Below, one piece after another: positions 21,550 through 33,858 of a DNA stretch of 64,000 bases (the first letter of the stretch is position 1; each line of letters opens with the position of its first letter). Position numbers and translations under genes: made by a program. The DNA comes from Microstegium vimineum (taxonomy: Eukaryota > Streptophyta > Magnoliopsida > Poales > Poaceae): NCBI GenBank assembly GCA_022036555.1, contig CM039126.1, positions 8,104,079 through 8,168,078 of the forward strand. The letters are read 5' to 3'. Under the pieces are notes generated by a model. The model was not told the origin of the DNA. It did not search any database and saw nothing but the letters and a program-made list of their open reading frames with translations.

Positions 21550-23790
21550 TTCTCTTCTTGTAGCCTCCTTCATCTTTGTAAACCTCAGTGACCTCAGCCT
21601 CACTAGGGTGCCCTTTGGAAATATGTAAGTGACTTAGTCCCTTGGAGGCAGCATTGAGCTGATAGATTACATCAGACAATATACCAGGAGGCAATGCAGT
21701 AGAAATCTTCCTTCTTCTGGCAAACAACAGCATTATCTGCTCTCTAATGGCATCTGCCATGCAGTGCAAAGGTAGGTCTTTGTGCTCTTTTATCCAAGAA
21801 TTCCAAGATTCTGCTAGATTATTGTTTATGTAGTCACACTTGATATGAGCAGAGAACTTGCTTCTTGCCCAAAGAAATGGATGATGGTTATTTATCCATG
21901 TCTGCACATCTGGACTAGCTGCCACCACCTTATCAAAGAAGTACTTGAACTTATATGGGGAATATGCTCTAGCTGCTGGCCACATGTTCTTGCCATACAC
22001 ATCCCCTGTATAGTACTTCTTCATATTCTCCATCAAATGCCTAACACACTCTCTCTTCTTAGCCTCTGGAAACACATCTTTCACAGCTGACTCTAAACCT
22101 TTACATGCATCTGTGCAGATTGCTAAGTGCTCCATGGGACCAATTGCTATCCTAAGCTGCTCCATAAACCAAACTCAATTGTCTTTTGAAACAACCAGTT
22201 ATGGCCATCTAAGGCTAAGGCTGCAAGCATGTGGCCACTCCACAAGCCATTCAAAGCTGTGGAGTCTACACTGATATAAGGCCTACAACCATCCAAAAAC
22301 CCATCTATACAAGCTTTGAATGCACAAAAGAATATGTTAAACCTAACATTGCCTTCATCATCAGTTATAGTATCTATCTCAATCACACTACCAGGTGACC
22401 TCGGTTCTATTTTAGCCTTGAACCTATATAACCAATCAAAGGAATAATTCTACTTACCAAAAAGCTTCTCAGATGCTCTCTTAGTCTCACTGTACACTGT
22501 CTGGTAGTTGAAGTCAAGGCCATATTTGAACTTCAGCTCCTTTTGCATCTCTTTAGCCTCCATGCCTGGCTTCTTCTTCTTCAGAAATTGAACTGCTCTC
22601 TCTGCCACCCATTTTATATTTGCCATAGTTGGGGCTTCAACCCTATGCCTAGATGGACAGTTATGTGCTACCTTATTAATTTGAATCTGCATTCATAAAA
22701 AACAGCCATACATAAGTATAATACATCAGATGGGAACCACCAATAACTACCAAAGCAATGCAACAGAACCTTAAATAGAAATAAAAATAGAAATAAACAT
22801 GAAAACAGCTAAAAGAAAATGTACCCTCACACTGCCATCATGCTGAGTTCTGGCTCTAAGCTTCCATGGACAGCCTAGAGAACCACAACCAACCCTGTAC
22901 CTCTGACTGTCTGAATGCTCAGTAACCAGCTCAAACTCGTTTTTATTAGCATACTGTCTAACTTCTAGCCTAAACTCCTCCATGCTGGGATAGCAAGTTC
23001 CTACACTCATATTAGGATTATCCCTATCCCATTCAAACAGTGGCTCTTCATCAGCTATGTCATCAACATCAACAGCTGCTTGATTTATGTCTGCATGCAT
23101 CTCTGTTGACATAGCTAGAATTGGAACCTCTCTTGTACCATTTTCTTCATCCTCAACCTCAGCTTGCTTGAATCCCATAGCCTCATATATCTGATCTTCA
23201 TCAACAAGCTATGTAGCAGTACCATCATCAGTTGGGTTCTCTTGTATGGTTAGAAGGCTCCAATCAACTACTGCTACTGGTTGTTCATCAGGCTAAGATG
23301 AGGTGCTACAAGTATCACCACAACCTTCATCATCATTAGGCTCTGCATTATGTTCATTAGTCACACCAGAGAAACATCTAGGCCTAGAAGCAGCAGAGTT
23401 ATCTTTCTCAACAAATGAGCCTTTGCAGACTACATCAACTGTCAGATAAGCCAACCTCTCATCCCAGTTGTCCTTAATCAACTGCTGCACATGCTCATCC
23501 CTCCTAAGCTTCCACTCAGATCCAGTTTTTTGGTCTACAGCCCATACTGCAAGTGTCTAAGATGCCCCCCAGATAATTTTTGTGGATAAATCATCATGGA
23601 ATTGAGAGAGACTGTACTGACTGTTCCTATCAAACCATAACTGATGCTGTTGCTCTGCCATGTCCATTAGCCCATATTCACCATCAGCAACATATTAACC
23701 AACCTTAACATCTAACCTAAATGCACTGCCAGGATCGATTCTGGCATCATCATAAACGAAAATGGATAAACATAAGGGCGCAAGAAGAAT
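21355..23790 (-). pseudogene. Decayed MuDR-type MULE transposase
   Basis: Read on the minus strand, the frame opens near 23790 with VYDDARIDPGSAFRLDV. An MuDR DNA-binding domain lies at about 22810-22990 (EFRLEVRQYANKNEFEL..RYRVGCGSLGCPWKLRAR) and a second helical part at 22450-22692. The MULE catalytic core follows, with acidic residues visible as SVDSTAL (Asp codon near 22265), ICTDACKG (Asp near 22110) and NNLAESWNSW (Glu near 21810). Defects are numerous: stops near 23688, 23560, 23295 and 23210, and a deletion plus frameshift near 22165-22190 between DGHNWLF and FMEQL. No SWIM zinc finger follows the core; instead the frame runs into the duplicated EGGLQVMALEVISPETT tail ending at 21355. 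It would have moved this MULE family; this copy cannot. Confidence 0.85.
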
Positions 23791-24044
23791 AGAAGTACTA
23801 CACAGCTAGCTACGGTGGTAGATGGCGTACCAAGGAGGGCAGGAGCAATCACCACTACCCATTGCAACACGTATCAGATGGAGACGTCCTACATCAAGTG
23901 CCTACTATGAAGGAAACAACTGAGGAAGCGCGAAGTCAGTGGCGGCCATTAACCCTAACCCTAAACGATACGTCCTCTGGGTTCCACCGTAGGGGGGAAG
24001 TAAGCCCACATACCTTCAATCTGTCGTTGAGGGATGAACCAGAG

Positions 24045-24323
24045 GATGACGACTTCGCCGAGACGGTGTCGCCGTCGGGATGCGAGGTGGGTGGCAGCGG
24101 GCTAAGAAGGGGGCGGCGACGGCGAGGGGACGAGATGGGGAAGAGAGGGACTGTCTGAGCGATACAAGGGCAGGGGCAGCCGGGTCTTTTGACTTGCCCG
24201 TGCCAGCGTGGCAGCTTCGACCTGGCGTGCCACATAGGCGAACGTGATAAATGTATAAGCGGCACGGTAATAGTGAGATTCTAGTAAATATCAATCTTAA
24301 TAATGGTAAAAATGTAAATTCCC
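24045..24323 (-). repeat. MULE right terminal inverted repeat
   Basis: Uninterrupted counterpart of the left repeat, about 280 bp. It lies upstream of the minus-strand transposase reading frame and, by analogy with MuDR, should hold its promoter. Confidence 0.85.
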
Positions 24324-24791
24324 GAAAAGAAGCGATCCCACCACCACCATCACTAACGTACACAAAAAATCGCACACCAATTCCTCAGACCACGTTTTTT
24401 TTTTCTCTCGAATCACAAATCCACGAAAGAACAAAACGAAAAAGGAATACTAGAGGCGTCCAAGAAATCCGCCTTGCCATCTCCGTTTCGTGAGAATTTC
24501 CACACGAATTTTCCGAGCTTTTCCCTCGCCGCGACCTGCGATCTCGCTTGAAAGGGATGCCCCAGATCACGGGACCGGTGTGAGGACTGAGGCGCCGACC
24601 TCCGACCTCACCGGGGGCATTCGATTCGTCCCGATCCTCGTCGTCATCTCGCGTGTTCAGGCAAGCGATTCCGTCGGTTATTGCGATCTGCCCTTCTCAA
24701 TTGGGCTGTGACGAATCTGATTTGCCGAATGCGATGCGTGCAGGTTTGTTTGTTGGGCTGTCCGGGGAAGGAAGGGAATGCTTGTGTCGAC

Positions 24792-27720
24792 ATGCTAAGC
24801 CGCGGAGCCGTGCGGTCGCTGTTGGATCGTCTCCGGCCTCCGCCTCTCGGGTGGAATTGGAATCCCAGCTCTGTCATGCCTCCGCCGCCGCCATCGCCAT
24901 CGGCGGCCGCCAACCGCGCCTGTCTCTGCAGGTTCGCCCACTCCACCGCGCGCTGCGGCGAGAGTGGTAGGACGCTGCCGGGTAAGGCGGTGTTTCTTGA
25001 TCTGGGAGCCGGGAGGAGGTTTGCGCCGAGCGGAGCGCTCAGCTCGAGGGGGTGCTTGGGTTGGCAAGATGGTGGCGGCGGCGGGGAGTTGAGGAGGAGG
25101 GTGGACGGGGATGCGCCGGGGATGAAGGCGCAGGTGCTTACCAAACAGCGGCAGCTGATGCGCGATCCGGAGGTGCTTCCGCTGGAGGAGACCGCCGCAA
25201 GTGCGAAGATCATGAACGGGAATGGCGCCTGCCGGCGTGGGAAGCCGCTAGGGTTCCCGGAGCAGCCTGTGGCGGCTAAGATGGTGGTTGCTGTTGATGT
25301 GGATGAAGGTATGTGAAATGATTACGGCATAGAGTTGTTCATTTGAAGTTGTCAGCTGTGCATTTGTAGAGTTTGTAGTCGAATGCATTGACTGTTTTAG
25401 TATTAGTGGTTGATTTTGTGGTCCTTAGTCTCGAAGCAAATAATGGAATAACCAACATTTGAATAGCCTTTAAAAAAATTGCATCTGATCTGGTCAAGGA
25501 AGTATCACCATTTTAGTCTTTTTTTTTATGGTTGACCTTTTTCTCACTACCTTGTACTGTATATCTTGCTTGCAGTTCTTGGTAGCTTTCTTGCGGCTCT
25601 GAACAAATTTGTTGCTGAACGTTATTCTTGGAATCACTCAGTATCAGAGTACCATGTATACGAGTTCTCTAAGGTGAACAAGAAGTCCCTGGCTCCCTTA
25701 AAAAAATTGAGTCCTGGAATTTGTGATTTTGATTGGTCACATTTTCGTTTGAGCAATTCAAGTTGAATGTTTGTTCACCAGGTGGTTCTTACATCTTTTT
25801 ATTTTTGTGGCAAAACCCTATGCAGATATGGAACTGTTCTCAAGAAAGAGGTGTGTTGATGCTATCTTTGTTTCATTTGGAATTACACATATTAGTGTTT
25901 TATTAAACATACAACTCATCATATGAAATCAAGCACTGATCTGAAACTCTGCAGCTAATTTTCTTGTCCACGAGTTCTTCACAACCCATTACTTCCAAGA
26001 TGGTATTCATCCTATCCCGGGGGCTCGAGATGCTCTGCAAACTCTTTCTTCTTTCTGTAGCTTGTCTGTAGTAACGTAAGTCATTTATTTGATATAAGAG
26101 ACAAATCAATTTGCCTTTCATTATACGAGTTTGCCTGATATAACCTTCTTTTAAAAGATCTCGGCAGGATGTAATTAAGAATCACACATTGGAATGGATT
26201 GAGAAGTATTATCCAGGCTTATTTGAGCAGATCCATTTCGGGAATCATTTCGCCTTGGAAGGTCAATCAAGGCCAAAATCAGAGATTTGCAGGTAATACA
26301 CTGAGGGAACATAGTGTCCCAATCATTTTAGGAGACTAGTATGTGGTAATATAAAACATGCATGGAGCATAAGAATATCTCCTGAACACTCCAAATCCCA
26401 CCCTCCATATCACTGTTTGGCTATCCATTCCATACGATTCCTTTTCCATATTTCAGCGAACTCTGGAATACTAGTGAAATCCCGCTCTCCATACCATGTT
26501 GATCTAATTTTATTGGTATTCAAACTGACACAAATTTATACATTTTTCCTTTGATTTTTAATAATTAAATTGACACTGTTTGAGATCAAATAGTTTATAA
26601 AAACAGTCAATTCTGAGGAATTTAGTTTAAAGTCAAGAAGAGATTTTGCGTCAGATCCAATTAGAATGGGTTCTTTGTTATTTGTTCTATGAACAAAAAA
26701 AAAGGACATGATATCAGGGACTTGATATAGTCACATTCTAAATTTATGAAAGAGGGGGAAAGGAATGCAGTCTTGAAGCAAAAGAATGTGAATATGCACT
26801 GGTCCTAGGCCTAGTTGTCTGCTTCACATACTGGAGGATAGCAAAGCATGCCCACCCGCCAAATTTGTGTTTGGGTGTTGGTTTCCGTGGCTGATAAGTC
26901 GCTGGTGCTCTTTTGTTGTGAGATAAAAATACTGTATCATGGCTGATAAGCTGGGCTGATAAGTTCGAGCGAACAAGGCTGCCCTTGCCCAATACCATGT
27001 CAACAGAGATGGTGAGGCCGTTAGCCATTCTGCTGGAGGCACTTTTTCCTGCACAATGTGTAAAAAAGGCGACGGTGTGTCTGTTATTGTGTGTGCTGGA
27101 GATGCTCTAACAATGGTTAACACCGTGACGGGCTTGCCTGTTTTTTGTTTTTCTTTAAAATACTAGTTAGGGTGCAACATATCTCAATTAAGCTTCGCTT
27201 GTGTTATCTACTAACGGTTATTGCCACGTAGGCGTGTAGCTGTTTCTGCTCATAATACTAACTCATTCACCAGCATTGCATTATGACTTAAGACATACTA
27301 TAACACAACATTAGTTAAAAAATGTGGCAACCTTGGTGGTTTCTTATTTGTGTTTTAGATTTAGATTATTTTTAGGGCAAACATGCTTCAGCTGATTTAT
27401 GCAAACCTGGTTCATCAGCTAACTGTTACTGTTACAAGCAGTGATCTATAGCTGTGTCTTCTCTGAAGGGCTGAGGCTAACTTATTTGCTGTGGCATGAC
27501 TCATTGTAGGTCTTTTGGCGCTCAGGTTCTAATTGATGACAACCCGAGATATGCTCAAGAGTGTGCTAATGATGGCATGAGGGTCCTTCTATTCGATTAT
27601 GATAACACATATCCTTGGTGCAAAACTGGAGTTGATGAATTGCATCCGCTGGTGACAAAGGTTCACAACTGGGAAGAAGTTGAGGAGAAACTTCTTTCTT
27701 GGGTAGTACCTGATAGCTGA
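24792..27720 (+). CDS. HAD-superfamily hydrolase, plant 5' nucleotidase-like
   Basis: Six exons can be joined in one frame: 24792-25308, 25576-25673, 25826-25850, 25955-26075, 26158-26292 and 27510-27720, giving 368 aa; all junctions are GT..AG. The first 170 residues are Arg/Ser/Pro-rich and may hold an organellar transit peptide. The catalytic part starts with VAVDVDEVLG (HAD motif I, DxD), then VVTSRQ (motif II), the Lys of RPKSEIC (motif III) and VLIDDNPRY (motif IV acidic pair). The conserved plant block SVSEYHVYEF..HEFFTTHYFQDGIHPIPGA is present. Members of this plant family are annotated as HAD or 5'-deoxynucleotidase-like; substrate is not known. Intron 5 is 1.2 kb and holds a MITE fragment. 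The MULE ends 469 bp upstream of the ATG. No coding defect was seen. Confidence 0.88.
26870..26995. mobile_element. MITE fragment in intron 5 of the HAD gene
   Basis: GGCTGATAAGTCGCTGG..TTTTGTTGTGAGA..GGCTGATAAGTTCGAGCGAACAAGG is typical of a common grass MITE whose ends read GTTCGCTT..GGCTGATAAGCC. Only one terminus looks intact. Confidence 0.5.
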
Positions 27721-28262
27721 CATTCTTCTATCTTGTGAGAAGCATTGTTTGAGATCAGCAAATGATTTCTTTTGCCTGATTTCTAAAGAAACTTGATAGG
27801 GTGAAGACTGCTTTGTTCCTAGAGCTTGATTTTCAATACAGATGTCAACTTAAGCTAGGATATTCCATATCATTTAGTATGGGACTGCCGACTGGTTGCT
27901 TCATTACCGCAGCCTGGTTGAGGCATGGAAGAAAACCAGTTAGTATTCGATTGTCCTAGGTCAGTCTGAGCTGTAGGTGCTTCTGCTCTCAGGAATCAGA
28001 TTCTTATCTCATCCTTTTGCCGTAAGGGGTGTACTATGTATATATCGAAGTTGCCATATGGCTAAGATGGCATTATGAATTGTTCTAATACAGAAAACTC
28101 TTATGTGTGTGTGGGTAAGATGGCATTAGTATTATGGAGGTTAAGCACAAAGTTTATGAGAGTTCAGTCTTTGTACTTCGGAAAGGAATACATCTACTGA
28201 ACTTCACAAGAGAATTAATGATGATCTGTTACTTCATTTACCGAATTCAAATTCTAGCCATT
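27721..28262. other. 3' flank of the HAD gene
   Basis: This stretch is probably 3' UTR and spacer. No second gene or clear polyadenylation signal can be asserted. Confidence 0.4.
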
Positions 28263-28615
28263 TACCAGATTCAAATTTTAGTTGGAAAAACAGTGATTTA
28301 GGGAGCCTAGTCTCTAGTGGCCGGATTTAAATTCTAGTTGGGAAAAGTGATTTATGGAAACGGATTCAAATTCTAGTTGGAAAAACAGTGATTTATGGAG
28401 CCTACTCTCAAGTGGCCCCCGCTTTGCTGGTGGAGTTGTTGACTTTGCTGGTGGAGTTGTTGACTGACTGCGAATTCAGTGAGAAGCTGTCTAATTGTAC
28501 CTTGGCAAAATTTGAAGGATAAGGGTATTCTTGTGCAAAGTAAATCGTATGCTGTGTTCAATCAAATTGTGCACTATTATTTGTTCTATTCGAAGGATAA
28601 GGGTATTCTTGTCCA
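28263..28615 (+). repeat. Cluster of short direct repeats
   Basis: GATTCAAATTCTAGTTGGAAAAACAG-type units start near 28265, 28322 and 28361. A 21-bp unit CTTTGCTGGTGGAGTTGTTGA occurs twice in tandem at about 28422-28463. AAGGATAAGGGTATTCTTGT occurs near 28514 and 28590. The pattern suggests repeated slippage or local duplication. Confidence 0.75.
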
Positions 28616-28765
28616 AATTTATGTCTTTTGTCAGTTGTTTAAGGTGGATATGCTATTATATGCGCTAGACGGCTGGAGTGTCTTTCAGCAGTGGTTTGCA
28701 AAGACAAGCTTTTTTAGTGGCCTGTGGCAAAAGCCACCTAAAAGTTTTTACAGATTTTACCTTGT

Positions 28766-28932
28766 ACTTCCTCCTGTTGAAAATGTCGTTTTGAAATTCA
28801 AGACTTCTGTTCGTCTTATTAAAAAACATTATGTAATTCTTATTTATTTTATTATTAGATATACTTTTATAATGCTTTATATTTCTTATTATTTGCATAA
28901 ATTTTTTAAATAAGACGAAAGACGGAGAGAGT
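28766..28932. mobile_element. Stowaway-like MITE, diverged
   Basis: It is bounded by TACTTCCTCCTGTTGAAAATG and, inverted, TACTCTCTCCGTCTTTCG; the interior is AT-rich and the ends are TA-flanked. Confidence 0.65.
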
Positions 28933-29372
28933 ACCTACCTAAGCGAGTAATCAGGTTGCTGGGTCATGTTGCCATATGCTAGCACGAGGACGCAGTACGC
29001 ATCACGCAAGTCGGCATGCAACTGCAGGAGAATCTCTATGATGCTGTAAAATCCAAAAGAATACATGCACTTGGAAAGAGGGTGTGAAATTGTGAAAACC
29101 TTGAAGTCAGCACACATAGCAAAAATGAACTAAGGCAAGAAAAAGATTAAAGTATACGATTTTGGGAACAGAAGCAAAATACGAACGAGCTTCTGACGCT
29201 ACTAGTCAAAGAGAGAAAACGGTTCTACAGATGTTACCATCATAGGTTCATCAATATGACTCCAAGGTGGTAGGTAGTCTAGGGGGCAACTGAGTCACAC
29301 TCACACAAACCAATGGAAAACTATACAAAATTACGGCCCCGGTATCACACCTTCTCATTGTCTTTATTATTG

Positions 29373-32300
29373 TCAAAGTTGCATTAGGGGCAACGCCATC
29401 ACTGCACCAAAAACTGAAAACATGACCAGCACCATCCAGAAGGGCACCGCCTTCTTCTGGTTCTTGTCACGGCGCGCCTCCGCCAGTGGTTGTGCCCTAT
29501 TCGCCACGACCGGAGCTTGCTGGACAGCAGGGGATGGAGCAGGTGCAGGACTCTCCTGAGGCACTGGCTCTGCAGCAGTGTTTTCCAATTGTTGCTGTTG
29601 ATTGTACTTCTCAACATACTCTGGGAAAAGTTTCCTGAAGTGCGGACAGTTTTTGCTGCAAGAGGAACACTTAAATTATTGAGCCACAGACTTGCCACGA
29701 TGAACAAATGGTATTTCGAACATGGCTTTAAGTATAACTTGCTGAAGATAAAGTGATAGTAACATAACAATTTTATTTAGGTACTTTAATCAGTTTGCAC
29801 TTGAAAACATAGCATGCTGAACAAAATCCAGTTATTTCCTTAAGGGGTAGTTTGTAACGGTTCTACAAAAAAAATGGTCAGGATGAAATAGCCTGCAGAG
29901 AAATGCATCTACCTCTCACAATTGTAGGCAAGGGAAGCTTTTGCTAAACGTCTCTTTTCTGCATCTGATGTCTTGATGCTTCCAGTTGTCAGTGCATCAT
30001 CCATCTGCATGTATGAAAATTATCAAAATTGAGAAAACACCTTTAAACAAGGGAGTTCTTGCAAGGGAAATGCCAAGAATTGCTTGCTGCAATGTTGAGC
30101 AACTAACATTAAATTGTTAGCCGGGAGCAACAACTAATCTTCCAAATTTAATGTGCTAGAAATTATGACAAGACCTAGACATTCTTTCTTGGTAAGGCTA
30201 ACTCAAAGTGAGGTGTAAGGAACAACTTACCATGAAGGACAGGAGCCCAGTGAGAATGCTGCAGCATAAAGTTTTACATGTCAGACCAACAAAGGAAATA
30301 AAATACAAACAATTTAAACTGAAGCATATTGACTGCTCGGTAGTGAAGGATCACTGGAACAGCATATAACTCATAAAGTACTAACAGTGAGATTATCATT
30401 TCAGTTCTCCCATCTCATGGCAACAGAAGTTGAAATGACTGTGGATTACCACAGAGCATTGATTTGACTAGCAGTAATTAGAGTCTGTACATTGTAGAGT
30501 AGCTGAACAAATAAAGGTATGCTATGGCTTAAAAAAAAACACATTGCAATAATGTAGCTAGTTATTGGTATGTGCCTACCTTGCAACAGACCACATTGGA
30601 TTCCAAGATTCAGGATGAACTGCAAAGCATTGTAATAACGAGCATTATTTCAGAGCTAATAATAACAAAAGCAACTATGATCCACAAACAAGTTCAGAAC
30701 TTACAGTCACTCATTGACAAGCATATTCTTTTGTGTGGCGCAAATCTGCCGCTAGGGGTTGTCATGCTGAACGATTAAATAAGTCAGAAACAGAAATAAA
30801 GAATTAGCATTTTCATTTACATCTAATAAAAATCTTCTAGTTACAGTTTTCAATCTTTACACTCTAATAAGTTGCAACATGCTATTAAAACACAAACATT
30901 TATCATGTACTAATAACATTAAAGGTTTCCGCACCTGATACTTGGAGGTTTAAAAGGATAATCCGGTGGAAATTTGAGCTTCCCATAGTAATATCCACCT
31001 GCAGGTGGGTAATCAAAATGTGAAAAAAAAAACATTGTTAGAGATTGTAAGTAACAAAACAAATATTGGATGGAGTAGATAATGCGGTATATTATAGTAT
31101 GATCTTTACCTTCAAAGGGTGTGCCTTTACTTCCTTCAAGTACATAGTCTGGCATTAAAAGAAGAAAAACACATGAGTCAGTACCAAATAGGCAAATATA
31201 GCATTGAAAGAAAGCAAGAAAATTGGTATTGCATTAAGATAAGCATGACAAATACAAAGCCTTCCAGATACAATCTGAAGAATAAAATGGATTGTAAGTT
31301 GTAACTATAAACCAAAGCTTCAAATGAGTAAGGGCACTTCAACATCAAGGAATACATGAGGCAAAGTACAGGGACAGGGATATTCTGTTGCCACTGATAA
31401 ATGCATCAATGCATCACTTATTAAAATCAAGCAATCAAATTCAAAGAATGTGTAATACCTAAGAAGTAAAAACTGTTAACCTTTCCATAGACACCTATAA
31501 CAATCACATAGGTTACTACAATTAATTTCCTTAAAGCACAAAAGGTAAAATGACTAACTAAAAAACTAAACACTTTTAGCATCACCTATCCAAGGAGGCA
31601 AGTAGCAGGCTTTTAATAGAAATCAATGGTGCTGAATTAGTCATTGATAGTTCACCAAGACCCTACAATGTCTAATAATCTCTTACTTTCAAATCGTACC
31701 AATCAAAGTTAGAAAATCATAATAACTAATAACGCAAACTTTTAAGACTTCCATGAACACATATATCATTCACATAATTTATTATAATTCCTATCCTTTA
31801 AGCATACAAGGTAAAATGACTAACTAAAGCCTATACTTCTTGAATCAGCCATCCAAGAGGCAAGTTGAAGGCTATGAGTAGCAATGAATGGTGCTCAATT
31901 TGTCATAAATAGCCCAACAAGAACCTGCAATGTCTAATAAAGACAGGTTGATGCACACAATTAGCAGTCACCATCTGACAACATGTACAGTGCTGGGCTA
32001 TTACCGCTGCACTTGACGTTTATAATTATACCAATAAAAGAACCCTGATGGTCACACAAACATAAATATAAACAAACATATGGAAGTCACAGAGCCATGC
32101 ACCATAAGCAGAACAAGCACTATCTTTCATATGACTAGATATAAGGCAATAGTGCAGCTAAACCAGATATCCAAATGATTGTTGAACAAATATTTAGCAG
32201 ATGCAGCAAATATACATGGCACCACAAGAATGACATGCAAAGACCTTGATGCACTATTGTCTATTTTCAGATAGAAAGTTTGAAACAAAACGACAATCAG

Positions 32301-33031
32301 TTACACAAGTGTTCCCTATTTTCAGAATTCTTGACACTGAACTTTCTATATGCAAAATGAATGACCCTCACAACATGCAGTAGAATTTAACTACTGCCAG
32401 GAGCTAGTCTATATGAGCGAGCAGTATACTAAATTCAGCTCACAATACAGAACTAAGGCTCACATCCGACAAATTGAACTCTAAACAATAAATTGCTAGG
32501 CAGCACACGCTGCTCAGGAACCGTTAGCAGTGAGCAGACGAGCTGAGCACATCACGCAATGCACGGAGCAACCACACGTGTATAGAAACTTCCAAAACCG
32601 AATGAAAAGATTTGTAACCCAACATGAACGTAAGCGTTAGCGTTACGCCTAAACCGTTATGCGCCTACACCATCATCGCTTCCGACAAAATCAAGCGCAA
32701 TCAACCAATCACACCCAATTCACTGCAAACATTATATAGCCAACCAAAAGGCGACAAATCGAATCTACAAGTAGTAGCAGGGTCAGCTGAGGCTACTCAC
32801 GCCACTCCAATATGTCGTTGGGCAGCGGGCGAGCCACGATCTGCGGAGGCGGCTCCTGTAATCCAGCCAAACAAAAAATCAACCATTAGATATCGAGGCA
32901 CGACGAAGCCCAATCAAAGCAGCGCGCGCCAATCGACCCCAATCCAGCCGGGAATCAGAGTAGAGAGCCCTCACCTTGCAGAGCGCGTGGTACTCCTTCT
33001 GGAGCCGCTTGAGGCAGCCCTTCTCCGCCAT
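29373..33031 (-). CDS. UBC34-like: Tail-anchored ubiquitin-conjugating enzyme E2, UBC32/33/34 type
   Basis: Nine exons on the minus strand join in frame: 33031-32975, 32855-32801, 31148-31110, 30998-30935, 30766-30705, 30619-30580, 30258-30231, 30004-29913 and 29655-29373, giving 239 aa. The protein starts MAEKGCLKRLQKEYHALCKE, carries the UBC fold (YYYGKLKFPPDYPFKPPSI) and the active-site Cys in RICLSMSDFHPESWNPMWS, and ends in a Pro/Gln-rich linker and a hydrophobic tail closing VMALPLMQL. This matches the UBC6/UBE2J family of ER-anchored E2s, which pass ubiquitin to substrates of ER-associated degradation. The family lacks the HPN tripeptide and has TPNGRF instead; here it reads TPSGRF. 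No frame defect was seen. The closest Arabidopsis resemblance, from memory, is UBC33/34. Confidence 0.95.
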
Positions 33032-33594
33032 GGCAAAACCCTACCGCCTACACGGCGACCACACCCGCCGAAACCCTAAAGCAATCCCCCCACACGCCTT
33101 GCCGAACGCACGGACGCGGCAACACAATTGGGGATCCAATCCAATCAAATCCTGCCCTATCCCGCGGCGCGGATCAGGAGCGGGCAATCGCGCTTGCCAA
33201 TCGAATCGGGGACTGCGCGGCCGCGGATTTGGTGGGATCAGTCGGCGGGAAGGAGGAGGGGAGCGGAGGGGATCGGGAGCGGATCGGCGGCCGCGTTCCC
33301 CGGTGCGAGGGGAGAAAGCAAAGCCGAGCCAACGGGTGGTGGTCTAATGGGTGGGGAATTTTTTTTTCCAGAAGGGGGATCTTAATGGCGCATGATGTGC
33401 TTGGAGATTCGAGCCGGTGTGGCGTCGTAGGCGCGTCCGCGCGTACTCGGCCCGGCCGACGGTCGTAGCTGGTTTGCGCAATGGCAACAAAAAAAAAAGT
33501 CGTCCCGTCCCGGCCGACGGAACGGTACGGATGAGATGTCGACCGTCGAGGTTTACGCGGAGGTTCACGATTGGTTTTCTTTTTTTTCCCTATA

Positions 33595-33858
33595 TACTCC
33601 CTCCATCCTAAATTGTAAGTCATTCCAAGAATCTTAGAGAGTCAAAACATCTCAAGTTTGACCAAGAATTATAGACAAAACTATAAAAATTTATAACATC
33701 AAATAGATATACTATGAAAATATAATTGATAACGAATCTAATAATACTTATTTGACATCATAAATATTATTATATTGTTATATAAGTTTGGTCAAACTTG
33801 AGAAACTTTGACTCTCCAAGATTCTTAGAATGACTTACAATTTGGAATGGAAAGAGTA
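33595..33858. mobile_element. Stowaway MITE (264 bp) upstream of the E2 gene
   Basis: TACTCCCTCCATCCTAAATTGTAAGTCATTCCAAGAATC at the left is mirrored by GATTCTTAGAATGACTTACAATTTGGAATGGAAAGAGTA at the right. It lies about 560 bp upstream of the E2 start codon. Confidence 0.88.

Larger units (their letters stand above)
5153..24323. mobile_element. Mutator-like element (MULE), interrupted by a Copia element
   Basis: The outer ends GCGGAATTTAAATTTTTACC (5153) and, read inward from 24323, GGGAATTTACATTTTTACC form long terminal inverted repeats. The flanks GAAAAGAAT (5144-5152) and GAAAAGAAG (24324-24332) are a 9-bp target duplication with one mismatch, the Mutator hallmark. The left repeat is split after about 29 bp by the Copia element at 5182-18948. 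Without it the MULE is about 5.4 kb. Inside are two convergent genes: a GRF zinc-finger gene (plus, from 19202) and a decayed MuDR-type transposase (minus, from about 23790). The element sits about 470 bp upstream of the HAD gene start codon. Confidence 0.9.

Noticed and set aside
24644..25213. Minus-strand frame opposite HAD exon 1
   Set aside because: Shadow of the GC-rich first exon; the sense frame joins five further exons with HAD motifs.
33480..33500. Retroposed poly(A) tail upstream of the E2 gene
   Set aside because: An A-run is present but no flanking target duplication was found.
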